From a virus, in IMG/VR virus record IMGVR_UViG_3300013117_000124, positions 1 through 20,665 of that record: DNA of 20,665 bases; one strand, written 5' to 3'. The translations under genes and the position numbers were made by a program. How positions within the stretch are numbered: position 1 is the stretch's first letter; the number at the start of each line of letters is the position of its first letter. Positions 5,466 through 11,868 of the stretch are shown here, piece after piece. The notes beneath the pieces were generated by a model that did not search any database, was not told the origin of the DNA, and worked only from the letters and a program-made list of their open reading frames with translations.

Positions 5466-6230
5466 ATGAGCCAATCCGAAAAGGTAGACCTACTCTCGAA
5501 GGCGCTAGTCGCTTTCCAGAGCGCGTGCTCGAACGTCGAGCCGAAGCAGACGGGGCAGCAGGGGAATCGGAAATTCAAGTACGCGGATCTCGCCGCGGTA
5601 CTCGACGAGATCAAGCCGAAGCTCGCCGACGCGAAGCTCGCGATCCTACAGATGCCGGTCTCCGACGATAGCGGGATCGGCGTCGTAACGAGGATCGTTC
5701 ACGAGTCGGGGCAGTATATCGAGCTACCGCCCCTACTACTCCCGGGAGGGCAGAGTACGCAGGACGGGGGGAAGGCGATTACGTACGCGCAGCGCTACGT
5801 GGTTCGCGCCGTCGCGCTTATCGCGACCGACGAGGATACGGAGGGACCGCAGGGCGGTAACGGCGGAAGCCGCGGGCGAGGACGTAGTCGAGCTCAGGGC
5901 CCCAGTAGCGGAGACGCTCCGTCGCCCTCCGGCGACCCGCCGCCCGCCGATCCTCCGCCGAGCGACCCGCCGGCTTCGACGGGGAGCGCGGAAGTCGGAG
6001 CCTTCGATAAGAAGCTCGGCTTCGGAAGGCACGCCGACCTTACGTGGCGCCAGCTCTGCGAGGGCTCGATCGGAGGCGAGCGACATACGTACGTCGGACA
6101 CATGGTCGGGTACCTGAACCCCGAGGAGAGCGAGGAGACGAAGCTAATGCACGAGCGCTTTATGAAGTGCCTCCGAATCTACGGGGGGAAGCAGCGCGAG
6201 AAGGAAGACGCGGACGGGGAGGGGTTCTAA
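5466..6230 (+). CDS. erf: ERF-family single-strand annealing protein with extra C-terminal domain
   Basis: A 254-residue recombination protein. Residues 1-125 match the ERF core of P22-type annealing proteins: KFKYADLAAVLDEIKPKL (36-53), GVVTRIVHESGQYIE (72-86) and AITYAQRYVVRA (104-115). ERF proteins form rings on single-stranded DNA and drive strand annealing, useful for circularisation and repair of phage DNA. Residues 126-175 are a disordered Gly/Arg then Pro/Asp/Ser linker. Residues about 180-245 (LGFGRHADLTWRQLCE onward) look like a small DUF3820-like domain, an assignment I hold less firmly. A strong leader precedes the ATG. Its TAA shares bases with the ATG of the Gp157-like gene, a pairing common in phages. 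Confidence 0.9.
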   Translation: MSQSEKVDLLSKALVAFQSACSNVEPKQTGQQGNRKFKYADLAAVLDEIKPKLADAKLAILQMPVSDDSGIGVVTRIVHESGQYIELPPLLLPGGQSTQDGGKAITYAQRYVVRAVALIATDEDTEGPQGGNGGSRGRGRSRAQGPSSGDAPSPSGDPPPADPPPSDPPASTGSAEVGAFDKKLGFGRHADLTWRQLCEGSIGGERHTYVGHMVGYLNPEESEETKLMHERFMKCLRIYGGKQREKEDADGEGF

Positions 6231-6775
6231 TGGGACGGGGACCGACGCTCTACGAACTAGACGAGGCGCTAAAGGAAGCGATCGAGAACCACGTCGATAA
6301 GGAGACGGGCGAGATATCCGAAGACGGTCTCCGGGCGCTCGACGCCGTCGAGATGGCGCTCGACGAGAAGGCGCTACGCGTCGCTCGCTATATCCTCGGT
6401 CTCGGGATCGAGGCGGAGGGGCTAAAGGCGCAGGCGCAGGCGATCGAGAAGCACGCTACCGGGATACGGCGGAGGATGCAGGCGAAGACGAACGAAGCCG
6501 ACCGTATGAAGGAGTACCTCTCCGATCACCTCGAAGACGGGAAGACGCTCTCCGACGACTTCGTCCGAATCTCCTGGGGTACCGCGTCGGGGCTTAACGT
6601 CCTAACGAAGCCCGAGAATCTCCCCGAGTGGGCCCAGACCGTCGCGCTCCCGTCGGCGAATAAGAAGGCACTCGGCGACGCGCTCCGAGACGAGAGCGAC
6701 GAGGGGAAGGAGAAGAAGGCGGAGGCGAAGAAGCACGCCGAGCTTACGAAGAGGCGATACGTAAAGGTCTCGTAG
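6230..6775 (+). CDS. Siphovirus Gp157-like protein
   Basis: A 181-residue protein matching the Siphovirus Gp157 pattern. It has an N-terminal LYELDEALKEAIENHVDKET, then DGLRALDAVEMALDEKA, then a long coiled coil (about 60-105, with the typical region of IEKHATGIRRRMQAKTNEAD before YLSDHL), then a beta-rich part with FVRISWGTASGLNVL and a Lys-rich end. Some members of the family are linked to phage resistance in streptococci, and it usually sits next to annealing or SSB genes, as here. The ATG at 6230 overlaps the TAA of ERF (TAATG), so longer upstream readings are rejected. Stop TAG. Confidence 0.9.
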   Translation: MGRGPTLYELDEALKEAIENHVDKETGEISEDGLRALDAVEMALDEKALRVARYILGLGIEAEGLKAQAQAIEKHATGIRRRMQAKTNEADRMKEYLSDHLEDGKTLSDDFVRISWGTASGLNVLTKPENLPEWAQTVALPSANKKALGDALRDESDEGKEKKAEAKKHAELTKRRYVKVS

Positions 6776-6827
6776 CGAGGGGCTCTCGATCTAGGAATTC
6801 CCCCCAAATAGGTAGGGGTTCACGACG

Positions 6828-7022
6828 ATGTTTACGATTCGAGGATGGCTATGGGCGCTTCTCCTACTCGCGGTGATGGTCGCCGCGAGTCTGGAGCCGC
6901 TCCCGAACGACGAACGAAGGAGTACGAGAAATGCCGGAGACGCGAGTACGAGTCGAGTCGAGGGAAGAGGCGAAGCTACTTCAGGCGGGGTTAGCGCATC
7001 CCGCCGTACGGGCGATGGTTAA
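6828..7022 (+). CDS. Possible small secreted or membrane protein
   Basis: A 64-codon ORF with a hydrophobic N-terminus (WLWALLLLAVMVAASLEPLP, residues 7-26) that could be a signal or membrane anchor. From about residue 27 it is Arg/Ser/Gly-rich, and its last 92 bases overlap the better-supported gene at 6931, so the C-terminal part may not be under selection. The Shine-Dalgarno is weak (GGTAGGGG about 12 bases upstream). It uses CTG and GTG codons, unlike its neighbours. It may be a short anchor peptide or spurious. Confidence 0.35.
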   Translation: MFTIRGWLWALLLLAVMVAASLEPLPNDERRSTRNAGDASTSRVEGRGEATSGGVSASRRTGDG

Positions 7023-7122
7023 GCTCGCGGGAGCGCTCCTCGGGCTACAGGGCGAGGAGATTAGCGCCCGGGACGCGCGGCGCGTTCTTCGCGCGTCGGC
7101 GGACGGGGAGGCGCCGAGATGA
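6931..7122 (+). CDS. Small helical protein of unknown function
   Basis: A 63-residue protein, mostly helical and Ala/Arg/Leu-rich, with no motif I recognise. GAAGGAGTACGAGAA directly before the ATG is a good ribosome-binding site of the same style as the other early leaders. Its TGA overlaps the ATG of the next gene (ATGA at 7119-7122). Residues 1-30 (VRVESREEAKLLQAGLAHPA) and the region around EEISARDARRVLRASA look like two helices joined by a hydrophobic turn. Confidence 0.6.
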   Translation: MPETRVRVESREEAKLLQAGLAHPAVRAMVKLAGALLGLQGEEISARDARRVLRASADGEAPR

Positions 7123-7475
7123 TCGAGACGAAGAAGACGACCGAACTATACGAGGACGAGATAGCGGCGCTTCGTACGCGGCTCCGTACGATCTCGGAAG
7201 TCGTCGCCGATACGGAGTGGGAAGAGAACCCTCTCCCGAAGGTACTCGCGAACGCCTTCGGAGCCGACCTAATGGGCGGTCTCGAACGCGAGCTAACCCG
7301 TCTCGAACGGCTCCTTCGGCTACCGAGTCTCTTCTATCGACCCGGTCCGGTTACGGACGCGATGCGCCGAGAGTGGGAATCCGCGACGGGCTCGACCGAG
7401 ATGACGACGAAGGTCATGTGCGACGCGATCCGGCGCGTACTCGGGGAGAGGGAGGGCGAAGGCGATGCCGACTGA
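7119..7475 (+). CDS. Small helical phage protein
   Basis: A 118-residue, mainly helical and charged protein. The first 75 residues have leucine heptads (DEIAALRTRLRTISEVVA, then LERELTRLERLLRLPSLF), suggesting a coiled coil or helical bundle. There is no family match, membrane segment or Cys pair. It starts in ATGA overlap with the 63-residue gene, and its end overlaps the start of the next small reading frame at 7465, so the run is translationally coupled. Confidence 0.65.
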   Translation: MIETKKTTELYEDEIAALRTRLRTISEVVADTEWEENPLPKVLANAFGADLMGGLERELTRLERLLRLPSLFYRPGPVTDAMRREWESATGSTEMTTKVMCDAIRRVLGEREGEGDAD

Positions 7476-7656
7476 TACCGAGCTTCTTAACTACCTAATC
7501 GATTCGGCGGTCGAGGTTAACGTCTCGATTAAGCTCCCGGGGCGGGCGTCCGAGCACGGCGGTTAGGTACGAAGCGAATTCTGGCGAACGCCTCCCGGTC
7601 CCGAACGGCGTCGTATCGTTCGCGCGGCGCTCGCCGCTCAGTTAGAGAAGGAGTAA
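7465..7656 (+). pseudogene. Small gene interrupted by an in-frame TAG
   Basis: From the ATG at 7465 the frame reads MPTDTELLNYLIDSAVEVNV and onward to residue 33, then TAG at 7564-7566. The same frame continues with SEFWRTPPGPERRRIVRAAL through LAAQLEKE to TAA at 7654-7656. Codon use is equally gene-like on both sides of the TAG, and the second half has no start of its own with a convincing ribosome-binding site. The most direct reading is one 63-codon gene with a nonsense codon at position 34, or a gene using amber readthrough. TAG is the usual stop in this phage, so general recoding is unlikely. The function is unknown. Confidence 0.5.
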
Positions 7657-7661
7657 GCGCT

Positions 7662-8228
7662 ATGCAGATCGAGACTAAATACTCCGTCGGCGATCTCGTC
7701 TACTACCCGAGGGTTAGCCCGCCGTCCGCCGATAAGCGCGACCCCTGCCCCGATTGCCGAGGGGGAAAGACGTGGCTAACGCTTACTCCGGCGGGCGAAT
7801 TTCTTTATATCGCCTGCCCTACCTGTACCTTCGGCTACGAGACGATGGGGACCGTTCCGCGTAGCGGGTGCTCCGGTCGCGTCGAGGTTCTAACGATCGG
7901 CTCGGTACGAGTCGATACGAACGAGCGAGAGGACCGCGGTTCCGTCGAGTACATATGCGATACCCCGAGCGTAGGCGGAGGGAGCGTCTATCGCGAAGCG
8001 GATATCTGCGATACGTACGCCGAAGCCGAGGCGAAGCTCCCGGAGCTAATCGAGGAGATAGAACGAGCGATAGCCGAACGGAACGCTCGCTCTCTCGCTC
8101 ATAACCGGAAGGCGCGCGCCGGTAGTATGGTAGCGCACTACCGACGGTCGATCCGCGACGCGAAGAAGCAGATCGCCGCCGCCGAACGAGGGCTAGCCCG
8201 GGAAGCCCAGGAGGGAAGAGATGGCTAG
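7662..8228 (+). CDS. Zinc-ribbon protein with C-terminal coiled coil
   Basis: A 188-residue protein. CPDC (residues 29-32) and CPTC (52-55) form a four-Cys zinc ribbon of the DnaJ-like spacing. The N-terminal SVGDLVYYPR and the later VEVLTIGSVRVD suggest small beta-barrel parts flanking it. From about residue 120 it is a long charged helix (LPELIEEIERAIAERNARSL and onward), likely a coiled coil. The Shine-Dalgarno GAAGGAG lies nine bases before the ATG, inside the end of the preceding frame. It overlaps the next gene by eight bases and begins the coupled cluster that includes the DUF5131 gene. It may bind nucleic acid or serve as a scaffold; no family is assigned. Confidence 0.8.
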   Translation: MQIETKYSVGDLVYYPRVSPPSADKRDPCPDCRGGKTWLTLTPAGEFLYIACPTCTFGYETMGTVPRSGCSGRVEVLTIGSVRVDTNEREDRGSVEYICDTPSVGGGSVYREADICDTYAEAEAKLPELIEEIERAIAERNARSLAHNRKARAGSMVAHYRRSIRDAKKQIAAAERGLAREAQEGRDG

Positions 8229-8688
8229 AGAACGACGACCGCTCGAAGAGATTCGGGCGGAGAACCCCGAGAAGGCGACCGTCGCCGATCTCCCTTTCGA
8301 CTTCGAGGTATACGACTGCGATAACGAGACCTACCTCGAAGTCGAGCGGATAGGCGATGAGCTCAACGCCTATCTCGCCGGCTTCGCGCGCTCGGAGAAG
8401 TGCCTCGGATGCGGCGCGAACCTCTGCGGGAAAGGACTCGCCGCCGCTCTCCTAAGTACCTTTACCTGGGGGATCGCGAATGGCGAGGGTTACTGCGCTA
8501 CGTGCGGCTATCCGGCTCGCGCGTACCATCGGAACGTTGGACCGATAGAATTCTTCGACGCGATCTTCCAGTACCACCCCGACGTACTAATCGAGAGAGC
8601 GCGAGAAGAGGACGCTCGGAACGAGCGCGCGGCGCAAGAGCTAGACGACGCCGATCGTCTAGAACGGGAGCTACGCGATGGGAAGTAG
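8221..8688 (+). CDS. Phage zinc-binding protein of unknown function
   Basis: A 155-residue protein. CLGCG (about 61-65) and CATCG (about 92-96) are separated by an aromatic and glycine-rich stretch (STFTWGIANGEGYCATCGYP), probably holding one zinc ion. The motif is reminiscent of uncharacterised phage proteins with a GEGYC..CGYPAR signature. The C-terminal 40 residues are a charged helix. The ATG lies inside the end of the previous gene, and its own end overlaps the start of the DUF5131 gene by 11 bases. It may be a partner of that enzyme, judging by coupling alone. Confidence 0.8.
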   Translation: MARERRPLEEIRAENPEKATVADLPFDFEVYDCDNETYLEVERIGDELNAYLAGFARSEKCLGCGANLCGKGLAAALLSTFTWGIANGEGYCATCGYPARAYHRNVGPIEFFDAIFQYHPDVLIERAREEDARNERAAQELDDADRLERELRDGK

Positions 8689-9592
8689 CTCGAAGATCGA
8701 ATGGACCGATACGACCTGGAACCCTCTCGCCGGCTGTACGAGAGTCTCGCGCGGATGCTCGAACTGCTACGCCGAGAAGATGACGCGGCGGCTCCTCGCT
8801 ATGTCGCGCCAGTGGAAAGATCGCGGCGCCTACGACCGATATCGCCGAACGATTAGCGATAGCGGTCGGTGGAGTAACTCGATCGCGCTCTTCCCGGAGA
8901 GGCTCGAAGCGCCGCTACGTTGGAGGAAGCCGCGCCGCGTCTTCGTCGGGAGTATGTCGGATCTCTTCCACCACGACGTACCGACGGAGTATATCGTCCA
9001 GGTCTTCGTCGTCGCGAAGAAGGCGGAGAGGCATCACTTCCAATTCCTAACGAAGCGAGCGGAGCGGCTACGGGAATTCGGCGAGCGCTTCTCGTGCCTA
9101 ACGACGCTCCCGAACGTCTCGCTCGGGGTATCGGTCGAGAAGCAGGACGTACTAGAGAAGCGCTGGCGCCAACTCGCAATAACGCCGGCTAGCCTTCGCT
9201 TCCTCTCGATCGAGCCGCTACTCGCGCATCTCGACTTCTTCCGGGCGGGTAGCCTCGGCGCGGAGATGGGCGACCCGATCTATTTCTCCGCGCTCGCCGG
9301 TACCGACGCGACCGATCCCTCGATACCGGGCGTCGACCAGGTAATCGTCGGGGGAGAGAGCGGCGGAGGGGCGCGAACCTGCGAGCTATCGTGGATCGTT
9401 AACGTCCGTAACGCCTGTAGCGACGCCCGCGTACCGTGCTTCGTAAAGCAACTCGGGTCGCTCTCGGGGGGATGGGGACCGCCGAACTACTACCGCCGGC
9501 TCCGCGACCCGAAGGGAGGCGATCCCGACGAATGGCCGAAGTACCTCCGCGTACGCGAGCTAACCGAGAAATGGAGACCGAAAGATGCCTAG
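8678..9592 (+). CDS. DUF5131 (phage Gp37/Gp68) radical-SAM-like enzyme
   Basis: A 304-residue protein matching the phage Gp37/Gp68 family (DUF5131). The opening IEWTDTTWNPLAGC runs into CTRVSRGCSNCYAEK, giving Cys 20, 27 and 30, the likely ligands of a [4Fe-4S] cluster in the modified radical-SAM arrangement of this family. Further family motifs are VFVGSMSDLFH (about 88-98), FQFLTKRAERL (122-132), SLGVSVEK (148-155), LSIEPLL (176-182) and VIVGGESGGGARTC (222-235). Members are thought to be radical-SAM enzymes related to spore photoproduct lyase in fold; their substrates are generally unproven, and DNA or nucleotide modification is a common guess. The gene is full length and coupled to Cys-rich genes on both sides. 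Confidence 0.92.
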   Translation: MGSSSKIEWTDTTWNPLAGCTRVSRGCSNCYAEKMTRRLLAMSRQWKDRGAYDRYRRTISDSGRWSNSIALFPERLEAPLRWRKPRRVFVGSMSDLFHHDVPTEYIVQVFVVAKKAERHHFQFLTKRAERLREFGERFSCLTTLPNVSLGVSVEKQDVLEKRWRQLAITPASLRFLSIEPLLAHLDFFRAGSLGAEMGDPIYFSALAGTDATDPSIPGVDQVIVGGESGGGARTCELSWIVNVRNACSDARVPCFVKQLGSLSGGWGPPNYYRRLRDPKGGDPDEWPKYLRVRELTEKWRPKDA

Positions 9593-9935
9593 AACGCCTC
9601 CGCCTCCGACCTCCGACTCGATCTTCTTCCAGCTCCAGGAGTGCTCGTGCGTCGACGGACCGCATAGCTCTCGGGGTACGACGGTTAAGCAGAAAGACTG
9701 TATCGAGTGCTTCCGCCGCGCGACCGCCGCGCTACGCCTAATCGTCGAGCTATCGGTTCGGTATAACGACGCCGCGCTCCAGTGTACGCGCTGCCAGCTA
9801 TACGGGGATCCGAGTCTCTTCGCTACCGAGGGCGGCGTACAGTACTGGGCCCACGGTACGGAATTCTGCCAAGCGCAGCGGATTCGGTTCGCTATCGCCG
9901 ATCTCGAACCGAAGGTAGCCCTCGCGATCGGCTAG
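9585..9935 (+). CDS. Cys-rich protein of unknown function, last gene of the rightward block
   Basis: A 116-residue protein with Cys at CSC (about 20-22), CIEC (39-42) and CTRC (67-70), plus one near position 94 (FCQAQR), suggesting zinc binding. Its start overlaps the end of the DUF5131 gene by eight bases. The stop TAG at 9933-9935 sits inside a CTAG palindrome that also provides the stop of the opposing DUF1353 gene. There is no signal peptide or membrane segment. Coupling suggests it works with the DUF5131 enzyme, perhaps as a substrate or electron-transfer partner; this is speculative. Confidence 0.7.
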   Translation: MPRTPPPPTSDSIFFQLQECSCVDGPHSSRGTTVKQKDCIECFRRATAALRLIVELSVRYNDAALQCTRCQLYGDPSLFATEGGVQYWAHGTEFCQAQRIRFAIADLEPKVALAIG

Positions 9936-10444
9936 GGACCGAGATCGGAGAGGCGGTAGCGGAGCCAGACGGGCCAGCTACCGAGGAAGAGCCCGATACG
10001 ACCGGCCCACGCCCAGAAGAAGCCGGCGCTCGCTCCGTCCTGGCCCGCACGGGCGACGGCGTACCAGACGCGGTTCGCCTCGACGAATCCGACCTTTCGA
10101 CCGTCGTAGCCCCACTTCCCGAGCTGGAAGAGGAAGTCGTGGGCGACGCCCGCTACGTCCGTACGCGAGAAGCGCGGTCCGAGGCTAAGGAGAAGGATCG
10201 CGACGACGGCGACGATCGAGTACGTCGGCGCTCCGAATAGGGCTAGCCCGATCGCGACGAATCCGAGGACGAAGGAGAGGAAGCGCGGCCAGCTAGAGAA
10301 GTCGGTTACGAACCCGCTCGGAATACGGAGATCCTCGCCTCCGATCGAGAGTACGAGAGAGCGAACTAGATGGCGCCGACCGTCCGAGAGCCTCTCTACG
10401 CGTAGCGGTCCCGGAGCCTTTACGACGACGGATAGCTTCCGCAT
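9932..10444 (-). CDS. DUF1353-family protein with inserted membrane hairpin
   Basis: A 170-residue protein with the DUF1353 signature: an N-terminal beta part, then IPSGFVTDFSSWPRF (41-55), then DVAGVAHDFLFQ (96-107) and EANRVWYAVARAG (122-134). Most relatives have a short loop between the two motifs; here about 35 hydrophobic residues (56-90) form two probable membrane segments. A further hydrophobic stretch lies near the C-terminus. The family is a phage protein often found near lysis genes, with no settled function. The start shares TAATG with the lipoprotein gene upstream. It is the last gene of the late block, and its stop is inside CTAG shared with the opposing gene. Confidence 0.8.
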   Translation of the reverse strand: MRKLSVVVKAPGPLRVERLSDGRRHLVRSLVLSIGGEDLRIPSGFVTDFSSWPRFLSFVLGFVAIGLALFGAPTYSIVAVVAILLLSLGPRFSRTDVAGVAHDFLFQLGKWGYDGRKVGFVEANRVWYAVARAGQDGASAGFFWAWAGRIGLFLGSWPVWLRYRLSDLGP

Positions 10445-10719
10445 TACCCACCTCCGAGTAGGAAGCCGACGACCGCAGCGATAACGCCCTTTACGTTCTC
10501 GCTTAGCCCGTAGGCTTCGGCGGTTTCTTCGTGGACGCCTTCATCGACGACGACTCTTCCGTCGGGATACGTCGTAGTCCGGCGGTCGATATCGACGGTT
10601 ACGACCTTACTCCCGCCCCATTCTGAATCGAACCACGGATCTCCGCCTACCGTCGTTTGGCAGCCGAGGAGAAGCGCGAAGAGAGTCGCGACGATCGCGA
10701 CGCGGTAGCTAGGACTCAT
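10444..10719 (-). CDS. Small lipoprotein, possible outer-membrane spanin
   Basis: A 91-residue protein with a classical lipoprotein signal: a short basic N-terminus, a hydrophobic core and LLGC at 17-20, so Cys20 would be lipidated. The mature part is short and polar (about 21-70, with DRRTTTYPDGRVVVDEGVHE) and ends in a hydrophobic glycine-rich tail (GVIAAVVGFLLGGG). A small lipoprotein in the late arm beside an N-anchored coiled-coil protein (11157-11507) fits an outer-membrane spanin subunit, but the hydrophobic tail is not typical. It overlaps the DUF5675 gene by 11 bases. Confidence 0.75.
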   Translation of the reverse strand: MSPSYRVAIVATLFALLLGCQTTVGGDPWFDSEWGGSKVVTVDIDRRTTTYPDGRVVVDEGVHEETAEAYGLSENVKGVIAAVVGFLLGGG

Positions 10720-11152
10720 AGGCGTATCCCCCGAAGCGGTCCTCGATTAGAAGCTCGTTCTCGCGATCCCACGCGAGAAGCTCTAGGAGTTGGTCCCGAG
10801 CTACTCGGCTTCGAAGTACGGCTAGCTCGCGGCTCCCCTCTAAGAAGCCGTGGGCGGTACCGATCGCGAGACAACCCCGGAGCTGCCGCGCGAAATTCGC
10901 TACGTCGAATCGGCACGCCGAGCGCGCGACTCCGGGCTCGGGGTAGCGGGAGCAGGTCTCGCCGATTAGGTAGTAGGTCGGAAGCTCGGCGTCAAGCTCT
11001 AGCGCGTAGAGACCGGAGGGAAGGCGCGAGACGTTCCGGCGGTTATCGCGCCAGGGAAGCTCTAGGATCGCCGCCCGCCAGCCCTCGACTTCGAGATGCC
11101 CCGCTGTCCCTTCGTCCCCGAATTCGGCGAAGCGGTAGAGGAGAACGCGCAT
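10709..11152 (-). CDS. DUF5675-family protein
   Basis: A 147-residue protein resembling DUF5675. It has the N-terminal GTAGHLEVEGWRAAILELPW followed by RDNRRNVSRLPSGLYALELD, then the late FDVANFARQLRGCLAIG, the position where relatives have an H-x-GN ... GC-I-x-G pattern. The family is common in phage and prophage late regions and has no proven activity; a cell-wall-related role is sometimes suspected from context. No signal peptide is seen. Spacing to the upstream gene is four bases, with AAGG before the ATG. Identification is by motif pattern, so moderately firm. Confidence 0.75.
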   Translation of the reverse strand: MRVLLYRFAEFGDEGTAGHLEVEGWRAAILELPWRDNRRNVSRLPSGLYALELDAELPTYYLIGETCSRYPEPGVARSACRFDVANFARQLRGCLAIGTAHGFLEGSRELAVLRSRVARDQLLELLAWDRENELLIEDRFGGYAYES

Positions 11153-11156
11153 AGCC

Positions 11157-11507
11157 TTAGTCCCCCGAGAGGTCCCCGTTCGCGCGGCGAATCTCGTCGC
11201 GGATCTCGCGACGCATCTCCCGGATCTCGCTCGCGAGGAGATCGCGCGTACTCCGCGCCTCGCGCTTTAGCTCGGTATGGTCCTCGTCGTTCCGCTTCCG
11301 ACCTTCGTCCGAGATCTTTAGATGGCCGCGGAATTCACCGTTAAGCCCCGCGACCGTCGTCGGTAGATCCTTCTGGTTTTTCTGCTGCTGCTCTAGATTC
11401 TGGATCCGCGTCGTATTCGATCGCGTCGCGATAATTGTCCCGCCGACGACGGTAACGACAAGACCGAGCGTAGGGCCGATTAGCTGAACTAGGGACTCCG
11501 GGGTCAT
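11157..11507 (-). CDS. N-anchored coiled-coil protein (holin- or spanin-like)
   Basis: A 116-residue protein with one N-terminal membrane segment (LVQLIGPTLGLVVTVVGGTI, residues 6-25) followed by a long charged coiled coil (about 32-116). This architecture fits an inner-membrane spanin or an XhlA-like lysis accessory, and its place in the late arm supports a lysis-related role. No specific family motif is seen. AGAGGAAG lies directly before the ATG. The lipoprotein at 10444-10719 could be its outer-membrane partner, though the DUF5675 gene separates them. Confidence 0.65.
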   Translation of the reverse strand: MTPESLVQLIGPTLGLVVTVVGGTIIATRSNTTRIQNLEQQQKNQKDLPTTVAGLNGEFRGHLKISDEGRKRNDEDHTELKREARSTRDLLASEIREMRREIRDEIRRANGDLSGD

Positions 11508-11526
11508 CTTCCTCTTCTATAGCGGC

Positions 11527-11856
11527 TTAGGGCTCGTCGAAAGTCGACTCTCCTAGATCGATCTCACTCTTTTCGATCGGAGAGATTATTAGATTCCGCG
11601 CAGCCGCCTTTCGCTGCGCGAGCGCTATCTCTAGATCGTTCCGAAGAGCCGCACGCGCCGCGGGTTTCCGCGCAGCGGGGAGCTGGTTAACGAGTTGGCC
11701 GATCCGCTGAGCGATAATCTCCGGCGGCACGGTTCGCGCGTATAGTTCTAGAAGCTCGGCGCGCGTTAGCGGCTCGGAACTAGTCGGCGGCGGTACGAAG
11801 AGAATACCGAGAACGAGAAGGTAGGCGGCGAAGAGACTCGCTAGGGTAGCTCGCAT
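11527..11856 (-). CDS. Exported helical protein of unknown function
   Basis: A 109-residue protein with a signal peptide or N-terminal anchor (MRATLASLFAAYLLVLGILF, then VPPP). The rest is helical, Ala/Arg-rich (LPAARKPAARAALRNDLEIA, about 59-78), and ends acidic. No Cys, so not a lipoprotein. AAGGAG nine bases before the ATG supports the start; it begins just after the stop of the preceding gene. It could be periplasmic or inner-membrane anchored. The late position suggests lysis or exclusion, but no family is known. Confidence 0.65.
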   Translation of the reverse strand: MRATLASLFAAYLLVLGILFVPPPTSSEPLTRAELLELYARTVPPEIIAQRIGQLVNQLPAARKPAARAALRNDLEIALAQRKAAARNLIISPIEKSEIDLGESTFDEP

Positions 11857-11868
11857 AGTTTTAACTCC

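Noticed and set aside
6044-6229. Upstream extension of the Gp157-like gene into ERF
   Set aside because: The extension is a shadow of the ERF C-terminus; the TAATG overlap at 6228-6232 gives a normal family N-terminus.
10657-11154. A + strand ORF opposite the DUF5675 and lipoprotein genes
   Set aside because: Arg-rich shadow frame; the - strand genes have recognisable motifs and coupled starts.
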